DNA of 64,000 bases. Source: Lachnospiraceae bacterium. Lineage in GTDB: Bacteria; Bacillota; Clostridia; Lachnospirales; Lachnospiraceae. The number at the start of each line of letters is the position of its first letter. Positions within the stretch are counted from its first letter, which is position 1. Positions 8,760 through 15,766 of this stretch are shown here, one piece after another. The notes under the pieces are model-generated. The model ran no database searches, was not told the origin of the DNA, and saw nothing but the letters and a program-made list of their open reading frames with translations. The stretch lies in contig CAJTEE010000009.1 in the NCBI GenBank assembly GCA_910575275.1, positions 1 to 64,000 on the forward strand, in the 5' to 3' direction. Position numbers and translations under genes: made by a program.

Positions 8760-8800
8760 CAGAATTACATAAAATTTTACGAATTTAGGATGAGAATGGT

Positions 8801-9919
8801 ATGAAAAAACAGAAAAAACGGTTTGTGGCATTCGGTCTGGCATTCGGCTTAAGCCTTTCTGCGGCGATTCCGGCGTACGCGGATTTTTACAAAGAACCAG
8901 CAAGCATCAAAGGCGTTTTGATTGACAGCGAGGCGATGGTGCCGTACGCGGCCGAGGTGGGCGCATCGCAGGTCATCAGCAATTTTCCGATTTCCTGGTC
9001 TTTCTATGAGGGACAGATGCGGGCCTATGAGAGTTTTTTGACTGCACTGAATCACGCAGGGATCACGGTGACGGTGATCGTGTTAAATGACTGGCAGACC
9101 AGCCGGCCGGACCTGCTGCCGGTACAGACGCCGGTGGCGAACTATTACGGCTTCAACGTCAAGACGGAGCAGGGGATCAAGGCGACGAGGGAAGCGGCGT
9201 CAAACCTGGCGGAGCGGTTTAAGGGCCTGGTCTCCAACTGGGTTATCGGCAATGAGATCAACGACGGGCAGGTCTGGAATTATGTAGGCCAGATGGACAT
9301 TGACTCCTACTGTGCGGAGTATGCGGCCTCCTATCGAATCTGGTACGATGCGATCAAGGAGAAGAACGGGCTGGCGCGCGTCTATATTCCGTATGACTAC
9401 CGCTGGAACTGCGGTCAGGTCGAGGGCTTTAAATTCGGGGCCATGGATATGTTGCCGCGGTTAAATGCTCTTTTAAAGGACACGGACTACGGCATCGCAT
9501 GGCATGCGTATCCGGATCCGTTTGAGGATCCCGTGTTTACGGATGATGTATACACGCTCGAGAAGCCGGATACGTATATCGTCAGCCTGAAAAACCTGCA
9601 TATTCTGACGGATTACATGGAGCAGGCGGATATGCGCACGACCGACGGCAGAGTGCGGCATCTGATTCTTTCGGAGCAGGGCTTTACCTCGATGTCTCCG
9701 ACCCGCGGCGGTGAATGCCAGGAGCTGCAGGCCCAGTGCATTGCGGAGGCTTACCGGACGGCGGCTGCCAATCCTTATGTGGAGGCATTCATGCTGAATC
9801 GGCTGATCGATTCCGAGGCGCTTTTGCAGGCAAATCCCAATTATGCGTTTGGACTTATGAAGACAGATTATACAAAGAAGCTGAGTTGGGAAGCCTATAA
9901 GAACGTGGATAAGCAGTAA
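8801..9919 (+). CDS. Secreted DUF5722 protein, glycoside-hydrolase-like barrel
   Basis: A 372-residue exported protein. Residues 1-27 are a Sec signal peptide (basic KKQKKR, hydrophobic core, cleavage after AYA). The rest resembles DUF5722, a clan GH-A-like TIM barrel: WVIGNEIND (near 150) has the Asn-Glu pair of an acid/base site and LILSEQGFTS (near 290) supplies a candidate nucleophile Glu. It is therefore probably a cell-surface or secreted glycosidase; the substrate is unknown. It follows the lytic transglycosylase gene by 41 bp on the same strand and may share its promoter. The ATG has only a weak upstream AGGATGAG site. Confidence 0.75.
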   Translation: MKKQKKRFVAFGLAFGLSLSAAIPAYADFYKEPASIKGVLIDSEAMVPYAAEVGASQVISNFPISWSFYEGQMRAYESFLTALNHAGITVTVIVLNDWQTSRPDLLPVQTPVANYYGFNVKTEQGIKATREAASNLAERFKGLVSNWVIGNEINDGQVWNYVGQMDIDSYCAEYAASYRIWYDAIKEKNGLARVYIPYDYRWNCGQVEGFKFGAMDMLPRLNALLKDTDYGIAWHAYPDPFEDPVFTDDVYTLEKPDTYIVSLKNLHILTDYMEQADMRTTDGRVRHLILSEQGFTSMSPTRGGECQELQAQCIAEAYRTAAANPYVEAFMLNRLIDSEALLQANPNYAFGLMKTDYTKKLSWEAYKNVDKQ

Positions 9920-9955
9920 GAGAGAAGCCGGACTGCCAAAAAGACAGACAGTATT

Positions 9956-10033
9956 ATAGGAAACGACAAATAAATTTGCCGTTTCCTATATAGCCTCTCC
10001 GGGGGATGCGCACGATTTTTGCAAGGTGGATTC
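9956..10033. repeat. Dispersed intergenic repeat, family 2, copy a
   Basis: A hairpin TATAGGAAACG/CGTTTCCTATA (9955-9990) runs into AGCCTCTCCGGGGG, GATGCGCAC, a T-run and GTGGATTC. The same order of blocks recurs at 28212-28280. Both copies are intergenic. No coding sequence is seen between 9920 and 10252. Confidence 0.6.
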
Positions 10034-10116
10034 TGCGTTTTTACGCAGCAAAAATCGGCGCAGGATACGTCATAAAGAAAGAGATTTATGCCGTTTCCTA
10101 TAATTGAAAAGACGTG

Positions 10117-10206
10117 CCGTGCACGGAATCATAACGAAAGTTATCGTTCGCGTGTGCACGGTGGAAAAAAGGGGGCTGCTGCACGGGAGTGCGGTGGCTC
10201 CTTTTT
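10117..10206 (+). ncRNA. Candidate structured leader ending in a terminator-like hairpin (upstream of the YitT-family gene)
   Basis: An outer stem CCGTGCAC (10117-10124) with GTGCACGG (10154-10161) encloses a small hairpin ATAAC-GAAA-GTTAT with a GNRA loop. Directly after it comes AAAAAAGGGGGC...GGCTCCTTTTT (10165-10206), a terminator-like stem with a T-run about 45 bp before the coding region. The layout resembles a cis-regulatory leader or attenuator. I cannot assign it to a known riboswitch class. Confidence 0.45.
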
Positions 10207-10252
10207 GAGTGTGCCCGGGCGCGCATTCTATGGATCGAAAGGAGTGGAAAGG

Positions 10253-11131
10253 ATGAATCGAACATTATTCTGGGCGGAGAAGGGAAAAGATTTTTTATAT
10301 GACCTGGCGGGGGCGTTTTTGCAGGCACTAGGGACATGGTGTTTTGTAGAGCCCTGCAGGATCGCGCCGGGCGGGGTTTCGGGTATCGCTTTGCTGATCA
10401 ATCATGTAAGCGGGCTTCCGGTCGGAGCGATGACACTTCTTTTTAATCTTCCGTTGCTGATCAGCGCATATTTGATTCTCGAAAAAAGGATGGCACTTAA
10501 AACGGTCCAGACCGTGATCCTGATGACAGCCATGCTGGACTGGTTCGTGACGCCGTTTTTTCCGCAGTATATCGGGGATCGTCTGATCTCATCGGCTTTT
10601 GGCGGAATCCTCATAGGCGTGGGGATGGCGCTCATTTTTATGCGTAATTCCACGACAGGGGGCGGAGACATTCTGGCAAAGCTTTTGCAAAGGCGGTTCC
10701 CTTATATGCATACGGGATATGCACTGATGCTGATTGACATAGCAGTGATTGCCCTGTCCGTTTTGGTGTTTAAAGGGCTGGAAGCGGCGCTGTACGGCCT
10801 GATTTCCATGGTATGTACGACCCAGACGATCGACGCGCTCTTATACGGCATGAACAGGGGGACTATGGTCATGATCCATTCGGAAAAAAACAGGGAGATC
10901 GCAGATGAGATCATGGCGCGTCTGGATCGGGGAACGACCTTTTTTAAAAGTGTGGGCGGTTTCAGCGGCCGTGAGGGAGCGACTCTGATGTGTGTAGTGG
11001 ACAGAAAACAGTTTTACCTTGTAAAGGCGATTATAGATGCGCATGACGAACATGCCTTTGTGATCGTTTCGGAGACGAAGGAGACATACGGGGAGGGATT
11101 TTTAAACGACCCGCGCAAGCGGAGCATATAA
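10253..11131 (+). CDS. YitT-family membrane protein
   Basis: A 292-residue integral membrane protein of the YitT (DUF161/DUF2179) family. About five to six hydrophobic segments fill residues 10-200, with the typical APGGVSGIALLINH near the start and RNSTTGGGDILAKLL in the middle. The C-terminal soluble DUF2179 domain (about 205-285) contains FFKSVGGFSGREGATLMCVV. Transport function is unproven for the family. The ATG at 10253 is preceded by AAAGGAGTGG; the open frame extends 55 codons further upstream, but this includes the structured leader and is not protein-like. It faces the recombinase fusion gene, with a hairpin between them. Confidence 0.88.
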   Translation: MNRTLFWAEKGKDFLYDLAGAFLQALGTWCFVEPCRIAPGGVSGIALLINHVSGLPVGAMTLLFNLPLLISAYLILEKRMALKTVQTVILMTAMLDWFVTPFFPQYIGDRLISSAFGGILIGVGMALIFMRNSTTGGGDILAKLLQRRFPYMHTGYALMLIDIAVIALSVLVFKGLEAALYGLISMVCTTQTIDALLYGMNRGTMVMIHSEKNREIADEIMARLDRGTTFFKSVGGFSGREGATLMCVVDRKQFYLVKAIIDAHDEHAFVIVSETKETYGEGFLNDPRKRSI

Positions 11132-11173
11132 GAAGACAGGCGGCGGAGCTTTTATGGCTCCTCCGCCTGTCTT
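11132..11173. terminator. Hairpin between convergent genes
   Basis: AAGACAGGCGG...AGC pairs with GCT...CCGCCTGTCTT just after the YitT-family stop codon. There is no strong U-tract on either side (CTTGATATT to the right), so efficiency is uncertain; the position between convergent genes supports a terminator role. Confidence 0.55.
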
Positions 11174-11201
11174 GATATTGAAAACAGCAGCGTGCGCGGC
11201 T

Positions 11202-11762
11202 TTATTTGCCGGCGGCTTTTTTGGAAAATTCCGTCGTCACGAGATCCTCATAGGAGACGCGTTCGGGCAACTCTCCGGCTTCCTCTAAAATATTTTGCAA
11301 AAGATCGAAACTCTCCGCTTCAAAAATCGTATCACCCTTCCATGTGTCCTGCTCCTTGTAGCGTTCGATGATCGTGGCGATTGTCTCCGTATCGGTCTCC
11401 TTAAACTGCGGCTTTATCACTTCTGCGATTTCCTCAGCGGTATGGGAGTTTACATAATCCATACCTTTTTGGATGGCGTTGGTGAATTTCTGGATAATCT
11501 CCGGATTTTTTTCGATGTAACTTTTGCGGGCGCTGTATGCCGTGTAGGGGACGTAGCCGGAATCCTTGCCGAGCGAAGCGACAACATAGCCGTTCCCTTC
11601 CTTCTCGAGGCCCGTGGCGAAAGGCTCAAATTCGACCGTGTAGTCTGCGTCATTGCTGGTAAAGGCCGCCGCAGTGAGCCCGAAGCTGATGCTTCGGTCA
11701 ATGGAAAGATCCGTTTCCGGATCGATGCCGTGTTTTTTGAGGATATACTCAAAGACCATCTC
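11202..11762 (-). pseudogene. Distal half of the split ABC substrate-binding protein gene
   Basis: These 186 codons encode the second lobe of a SsuA/THI5-like periplasmic-type binding protein. They follow the conserved GGMP motif and include EYILKKHGIDPETDL, a SNDADYTVEFEPFATGLEKEG segment and AYSARKSYIEKNPEIIQKF. The proximal half is at 22812-23246. Joined at the 12-bp repeat, the two give 331 residues, a normal length. In the present arrangement this half has no start of its own and is translated, if at all, as the tail of the recombinase. No cognate permease or ATPase gene lies beside either half. Confidence 0.88.
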
Positions 11763-13643
11763 GGGCATACCGCCAGTCTGCCCTAGCATGATGAACATTT
11801 TTTCCACACTCGTCAATTTCTCTCTGGAAGCCACGATTCTGTATGGATAATGGTAGATTCCTGTCTTTTCCACCAGCCCTAGGTCAAGCAAATGCTCCAT
11901 GTAGGTGGTAAACTTCTTCTTGTGCATAGGATAACCCATATCTTTCAGGCTTTCCGCCAGGAATTTCACAGATGTAAAACCTGTCTCGTCCTTTTTCAGA
12001 AGCCGGATTGCCTCTATCATCATGGTCAACTTCAGATTCTCCTTGTGGGCTTTGAAATCGTAGGCCGCCAGATTGCCGAGACCGTGTTTTAAATAGATGT
12101 CAACATTTCCGTCTTTATCTACAATGATTCTTTCAACGAGAACCTCAATGTCCGTCCGGGTCAAACCTTTTTGCTCCAGCACCTCATTTAAAATATCCAA
12201 TGCGGTTTGCAAATTAGGTTTGATTGCTGCAGTGGGGATATGAGGCTCCTTCGTCAAATCTTGCAGCGTTTTTTCAATGGCAGAAATACGTTCCATTTTT
12301 TCGGTCTGTAAAGAGGCATATGTTTCATTGATAATTTCCGCCATCCCCGGATTTGTCGTGAGTTCCTTTACCTTTTGAGTAATCAGTGTTTTCAGCTCTT
12401 TCTTGATTTTTTCCAGCTCGTTCTCCAGTCTCTGCAGGCTGTCGTCTGCGGAGTAAGTAGGAGCCTTTAAATTTGACAGGTCGAAATTCTGTATGATGTC
12501 TACCAGAGAGTCACGGCAAAGGGTAAGATATTTAACCAAAGCGTCCATCAAGGTTTCTTCTGTCACCAGATGGGCATATTCACAAAACTGCTTTCCCTTT
12601 TTGTTGTAGGTGCCGCACACATAATATTTCCCACGGTTCGGGCGGTTGATTGCAGTCAGCTTCATGCCGCAGTCCTTACAGTACAGACACCCGGAAAAGA
12701 GGTTGATGTGTTTCCTCTGGCCCCGGTACTGGCTGTGATGGCGGCTGTCCTTCACCTCAAAGAGCAGCTTCATGGTATCGTCATCAAATATTTTCGGGTG
12801 GTGGTCCGGGAAAACATATTGCTGATCTCTGGAAATCTTTTTGTCTTTTCCGTTGATGGTCATTCTCTCTCTTTTGTGGGTTCGGAGTACGCCGTTATGA
12901 TAATCATTAAAGAGAGTATCTTTCACCATACCGTAACTCCACATATAGGCAACTTCCCGGTGATAGGGCAGCCCCAAAGCCTGGAAGCGCTCCTTTTGCA
13001 GCATGGTAGGCGTAGGGACGCCCCGGTCTGAAAGGATTTCCGCAATCTTTCGTATGCCGTTTCCTTCCAGATAAAGGTCTTTTTCAAGGTTCAGGATGGC
13101 GGCGGCTTCTTCATCAATTAAAACCATCTGCTTGTTCAGTGGGTGCCTTGTGTAACCGAATGGGGGAGCGCATTTTAAGGTGCCGTTTTCCTGCTCCATT
13201 TTCTTGATTCGTTTTACCTTTCGGCTTGTGTTCTTTACATGGCGTTCATTATCCCATGTTTTGATTCCTATAATATCATCATCAGAGTAGAGCGAATCAT
13301 AATTGTCATCAATCAAAATCACACGCTTTCCCTGTTCTTCCATTTCTTCGAGAAAAAGCAGTACCTTCGCATTGTGCCGTCCGATTCGAGAAAGGTCTTT
13401 CGCCACGATTACATCTATGGAGCCGAGATTGGCCATCATGTTCTGAAACTGGGGACGGTTGAAGGAATAACCGGAAATGCCGTCGTCTTCGTAGATATGG
13501 CGTACAATCATATTGTTTTCTTCTGCGTATTTCTGGATAATCAGTTTCTGGTTTTCGATAGAGGAATAATTTCTCTTATTATCGTCTCTGGAGAGGCGGA
13601 CATAACCGTCTATCATTGTGGGAGTATGGATTGCTGTCATCAT
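11202..13643 (-). CDS. Large serine recombinase fused in frame to the distal half of a substrate-binding protein
   Basis: An 813-residue hybrid ORF. Residues 1-627 are a large serine recombinase: catalytic Ser18 in GYVRLSRDD, AKDLSRIGRH, a recombinase domain (about 165-300), a zinc ribbon (GCLYCKDCG then CGTYNKKGKQFC), a coiled coil (about 400-480) and a C-terminal region. At residues 624-627 (Gly-Gly-Met-Pro, 11763-11774) the frame crosses the element boundary and continues into 186 residues that are the C-terminal half of a SsuA/THI5-like ABC binding protein (starting EMVFEYILKKHGIDP). AGGAGGA precedes the start. The recombinase presumably integrated and excises the 11-kb element. Whether the long fusion tail affects activity is unknown; in the circular form the ORF would instead end in a 36-residue tail now found at 22701-22811. 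Confidence 0.9.
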   Translation of the reverse strand: MMTAIHTPTMIDGYVRLSRDDNKRNYSSIENQKLIIQKYAEENNMIVRHIYEDDGISGYSFNRPQFQNMMANLGSIDVIVAKDLSRIGRHNAKVLLFLEEMEEQGKRVILIDDNYDSLYSDDDIIGIKTWDNERHVKNTSRKVKRIKKMEQENGTLKCAPPFGYTRHPLNKQMVLIDEEAAAILNLEKDLYLEGNGIRKIAEILSDRGVPTPTMLQKERFQALGLPYHREVAYMWSYGMVKDTLFNDYHNGVLRTHKRERMTINGKDKKISRDQQYVFPDHHPKIFDDDTMKLLFEVKDSRHHSQYRGQRKHINLFSGCLYCKDCGMKLTAINRPNRGKYYVCGTYNKKGKQFCEYAHLVTEETLMDALVKYLTLCRDSLVDIIQNFDLSNLKAPTYSADDSLQRLENELEKIKKELKTLITQKVKELTTNPGMAEIINETYASLQTEKMERISAIEKTLQDLTKEPHIPTAAIKPNLQTALDILNEVLEQKGLTRTDIEVLVERIIVDKDGNVDIYLKHGLGNLAAYDFKAHKENLKLTMMIEAIRLLKKDETGFTSVKFLAESLKDMGYPMHKKKFTTYMEHLLDLGLVEKTGIYHYPYRIVASREKLTSVEKMFIMLGQTGGMPEMVFEYILKKHGIDPETDLSIDRSISFGLTAAAFTSNDADYTVEFEPFATGLEKEGNGYVVASLGKDSGYVPYTAYSARKSYIEKNPEIIQKFTNAIQKGMDYVNSHTAEEIAEVIKPQFKETDTETIATIIERYKEQDTWKGDTIFEAESFDLLQNILEEAGELPERVSYEDLVTTEFSKKAAGK
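11763..11774 (-). repeat. Left attachment-site repeat
   Basis: GGCGGTATGCCC on the minus strand, encoding Gly-Gly-Met-Pro in the recombinase fusion frame. An identical 12-mer in the same orientation and reading frame occurs at 22812-22823. It marks the left junction between element and split gene. Confidence 0.88.
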
Positions 13644-13672
13644 AAAAATCGTCCTCCTTATCTTGTTTTCTA

Positions 13673-13692
13673 CCTATATTTTACCATATAGG
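13673..13692. promoter_or_regulatory. Palindrome upstream of the recombinase
   Basis: CCTATAT (13673-13679) and ATATAGG (13686-13692) form a short inverted repeat about 30 bp upstream of the recombinase start and overlap an AT-rich stretch that could hold a promoter. It may be an operator; no regulator can be assigned. Confidence 0.3.
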
Positions 13693-13717
13693 CAGGATAA
13701 CACAATGTTGTCGCCAG

Positions 13718-13921
13718 TTAGCGAAAATGGTTGCGAACCACATCCCGCAATCCATTTTCCATTGCCTGATTGCCCTCGATAATGGTAACGACCAGATACC
13801 CCCGTCTGCTAAGAGCTTCCTTTTTCCTTGCGATTTCATAACTATCAGAATCCTTTTTTTGAAGTAAGTAGCAAACCTCCTTTTGCTTTCCTATGACAAT
13901 CACCTCAAATTCTTGCTTCAT
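13718..13921 (-). CDS. Small hypothetical protein upstream of the recombinase
   Basis: A 67-residue soluble protein, rich in charged residues (KQEFEVIVIGKQKEVCYLLQKK). I do not recognise it. It ends 74 bp before the recombinase start and is on the same strand, so it could be co-transcribed. There is no clear ribosome binding site before the ATG, which lowers confidence that it is expressed. Nothing in it suggests a DNA-binding helix-turn-helix with certainty. Confidence 0.45.
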   Translation of the reverse strand: MKQEFEVIVIGKQKEVCYLLQKKDSDSYEIARKKEALSRRGYLVVTIIEGNQAMENGLRDVVRNHFR

Positions 13922-13955
13922 ATTATTGTATGAAAAGTCAGGCTTATCCTATCAA

Positions 13956-13989
13956 TCAAAAACTCCGCTGCAAGCAGCAGGGTTTTTGA
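13956..13989. terminator. Bidirectional terminator hairpin
   Basis: TCAAAAAC-tc-CGCTGC and GCAGC-ag-GGTTTTTGA form a hairpin with T-runs on both strands. It separates the small hypothetical gene from the next leftward transcription unit. Confidence 0.6.
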
Positions 13990-14118
13990 TCCTCGCGGCA
14001 TTCGCCAAATATGCGTGCAGGCACGCCTACTTGGCTCATTGCTCGCGGGAATAAAACAGCTTTCTTCATACAAAATGACATGGTGGCCCGTTTCTTTTTT
14101 GTCCTATGGGGAAACACG

Positions 14119-14148
14119 AAAAGGCAGCGCCCGGTAAAGAGCGCTGCC
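14119..14148 (-). terminator. Terminator downstream of the 67-residue gene at 14190-14393
   Basis: The perfect stem GGCAGCGC/GCGCTGCC (14123-14148) is followed on the minus strand by TTTTCGTGTTT. It is positioned to end the leftward transcript of the gene at 14190-14393. Confidence 0.65.
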
Positions 14149-14167
14149 CCTTCGTCTTTCTCCACGC

Positions 14168-14188
14168 TTCGGGCCAGCTTGGCCCGGG
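14168..14188. repeat. Element palindrome copy 1
   Basis: TTCGGGCCA-GCT-TGGCCCGGG, an imperfect palindrome two bases past the stop codon of the gene at 14190-14393. Five related copies lie elsewhere in the element. Confidence 0.7.
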
Positions 14189-14189
14189 G

Positions 14190-14393
14190 TCAGGACTGCC
14201 AGTGTTCATAATAGGCCGCCGCTTCCTCCACGGAGCAGAAGTCAAACACTTCGTACAGTTCCATAAGAACCTTCCGGATGTCCTTTGACTTATAGCCGCA
14301 GCTTTCCATCGCCTTGATAATATATCCACGGCAGGCGTTGTTGTTCCATTTGTCTGTCAGCATGTCCTGGATTTCCTGCAAAGATTTTGCCAT
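14190..14393 (-). CDS. Small conserved-looking protein of the element
   Basis: A 67-residue soluble, mostly helical protein (MAKSLQEIQDM start, then KAMESCGYKSKDIRKVL and VFDFCSVEEAAAYYEHW). I recall similar small proteins in Firmicute mobilizable elements but cannot name a family or function. AAAGGAAG lies about 8 bp before the ATG at 14391-14393; an ATG three codons earlier is poorly placed. It is flanked downstream by palindrome copy 1 and a terminator, which fits a self-contained cassette. Confidence 0.65.
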   Translation of the reverse strand: MAKSLQEIQDMLTDKWNNNACRGYIIKAMESCGYKSKDIRKVLMELYEVFDFCSVEEAAAYYEHWQS

Positions 14394-14906
14394 AACCTGC
14401 ACTTCCTTTCATAAAAGTTCAGGGAGCCGCACCGTTTTAGTTGGCCTGTCACAAGACAGTTAGAGCGGGCGGCTCTCTGAGTGGTTTTGTAAAACAGATT
14501 CCCCGGACGGGTGTAGGCCTGTCCACCCCATAGTGTCTCAACTCTCCCCATTCTTATGGCAAGGCGTCCTCATTGCCTGCGACGGCTCACGACTTGCAAA
14601 GCCGCGGTAGCGCTCGGACTGTGACTGAACGCAAGTATCCGGGTTCTGCACCTTATCCGGCGGAGCCAGCCACGGCTCCGCCTGCGGCATGGGCTTTATC
14701 GCTATTCCCGCCCCCAAGTGAAAACCACAATGGAAACGGAAGTCACGGCGGGCCTGTCGCCTGGCACATCCACCCTTCGTATCCGGGTATCTTTCTATTC
14801 AGTTTTCAATCTGCCGGAAAGGTCCGTCCGCGCTTCGGGCCAGCTTGTCCCAGGGCGCCTCCGCCCTTCATATACCATTTCATTTTTCAGGCTTTTTCGG
14901 TACACC
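14394..14906. other. 513-bp gap without a supported gene
   Basis: There is no convincing coding sequence; the open frames here have no ribosome binding sites and read as low-quality Pro/Arg/Ser-rich peptides. The stretch holds palindrome copy 2 (14834-14853). As part of the element's module-to-module spacing it could contain a transfer origin, but I see no recognisable oriT. Confidence 0.4.
14834..14853. repeat. Element palindrome copy 2
   Basis: TTCGGGCCAGCTTGTCCCAG, the most degenerate copy of the element palindrome. It lies about 55 bp downstream of the sigma-like gene's stop codon. Confidence 0.55.
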
Positions 14907-15329
14907 TTAGAAATTATTTTTTAAAAATTTTTCCATGTTCCGAAGCCCACGCTCGATTGCCAGGCGCACCACCTTCTCGTCCACGCCTTCGGCTCTGGCA
15001 ATGTCGGTCTTGCTCATGCCGAGGACAAAATGGGCGTAGATACGTTTGGCCTGTTTGTCGGGCAGGCTGGAAATGGCCGCATGGAGTTTCTGCATGGTGA
15101 CTTTGCGCTCGTAAATCTCACATGGGGAGAGGGCGATGAACAAAGCCGAGTGCTCAATGCCGTCCTCCCGGTCAAGGGAATAATAGGCCTTATGGCGGTA
15201 TGTACGCAGACGGTAGGCCGCTTCCTTGCGGTCAAACTCTGCCATTGCCTCCGCTACCTCGTCAGGCACTTCGATGAAAGAATCCATTGTATAATGCGGG
15301 TAAAAATCCCGAAGATTGATGATAGCCAT
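14907..15329 (-). CDS. Sigma-70 region-4-like regulator
   Basis: A 140-residue cytoplasmic protein. Its C-terminal part (about 85-135) is a sigma region 4/helix-turn-helix: AAISSLPDKQAKRIYAHFV, then LGMSKTDIARAEGVDEKVVRLAIERGL. No region 2 is visible, so it is a sigma-like DNA-binding protein rather than a complete sigma factor. Such proteins are common in Firmicute conjugative and mobilizable elements, where they may act on element promoters; its target here is unknown. GGAGG lies 6 bp before the ATG at 15327-15329. Palindrome copies flank it on both sides (14834 and 15404). Confidence 0.8.
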   Translation of the reverse strand: MAIINLRDFYPHYTMDSFIEVPDEVAEAMAEFDRKEAAYRLRTYRHKAYYSLDREDGIEHSALFIALSPCEIYERKVTMQKLHAAISSLPDKQAKRIYAHFVLGMSKTDIARAEGVDEKVVRLAIERGLRNMEKFLKNNF

Positions 15330-15403
15330 GTTTACCTCCGTTTCGGTGTTTGATGAATGAGTTACCGGAACGGAGGCGGTGGGGAACGGCACCGGGGCCG
15401 GGC

Positions 15404-15424
15404 CTCGGGCCAAGTTGGTCCGAG
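15404..15424. repeat. Element palindrome copy 3
   Basis: CTCGGGCCAA-G-TTGGTCCGAG, a palindrome with one mismatch, about 75 bp upstream of the sigma-like gene. Confidence 0.7.
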
Positions 15425-15766
15425 GCTGTCACATGAGAACAGAAAAGCGCCCGGACAGCATAAAGCCATTCGGACGCATGAAAGTACATTATCGTTTTTG
15501 GACTGAATTATTTCATGTCTATTGCCACAATTACCCTTCCAATGGGGCGGGCTTTTTTGACGGTTCAGACAGTTGAAAAAGAAAACGGCGGCTTGAAATT
15601 TTTATTTCCAAACCGCCGAAAGGCTACTGTATTTTGTTTGGGCGCACATTTATTCAGCTACCAAAACAACGGTTTTTTTTATTTCCCCGTTGGGTAGCAG
15701 TCGATTAATACCTGTATTTGTCAGCCCATACACAAATCTTTACAGAAAAATCAACTAGACTTGATT
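15425..15766. other. 342-bp gap without a supported gene
   Basis: No supported coding sequence. It holds a weak hairpin, CGGCGG...CCGCCG (about 15587-15619), near AT-rich sequence. The hairpin may lie downstream of the leftward blaR1-like gene as part of its 3' region, but no clean terminator is seen. Confidence 0.35.
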
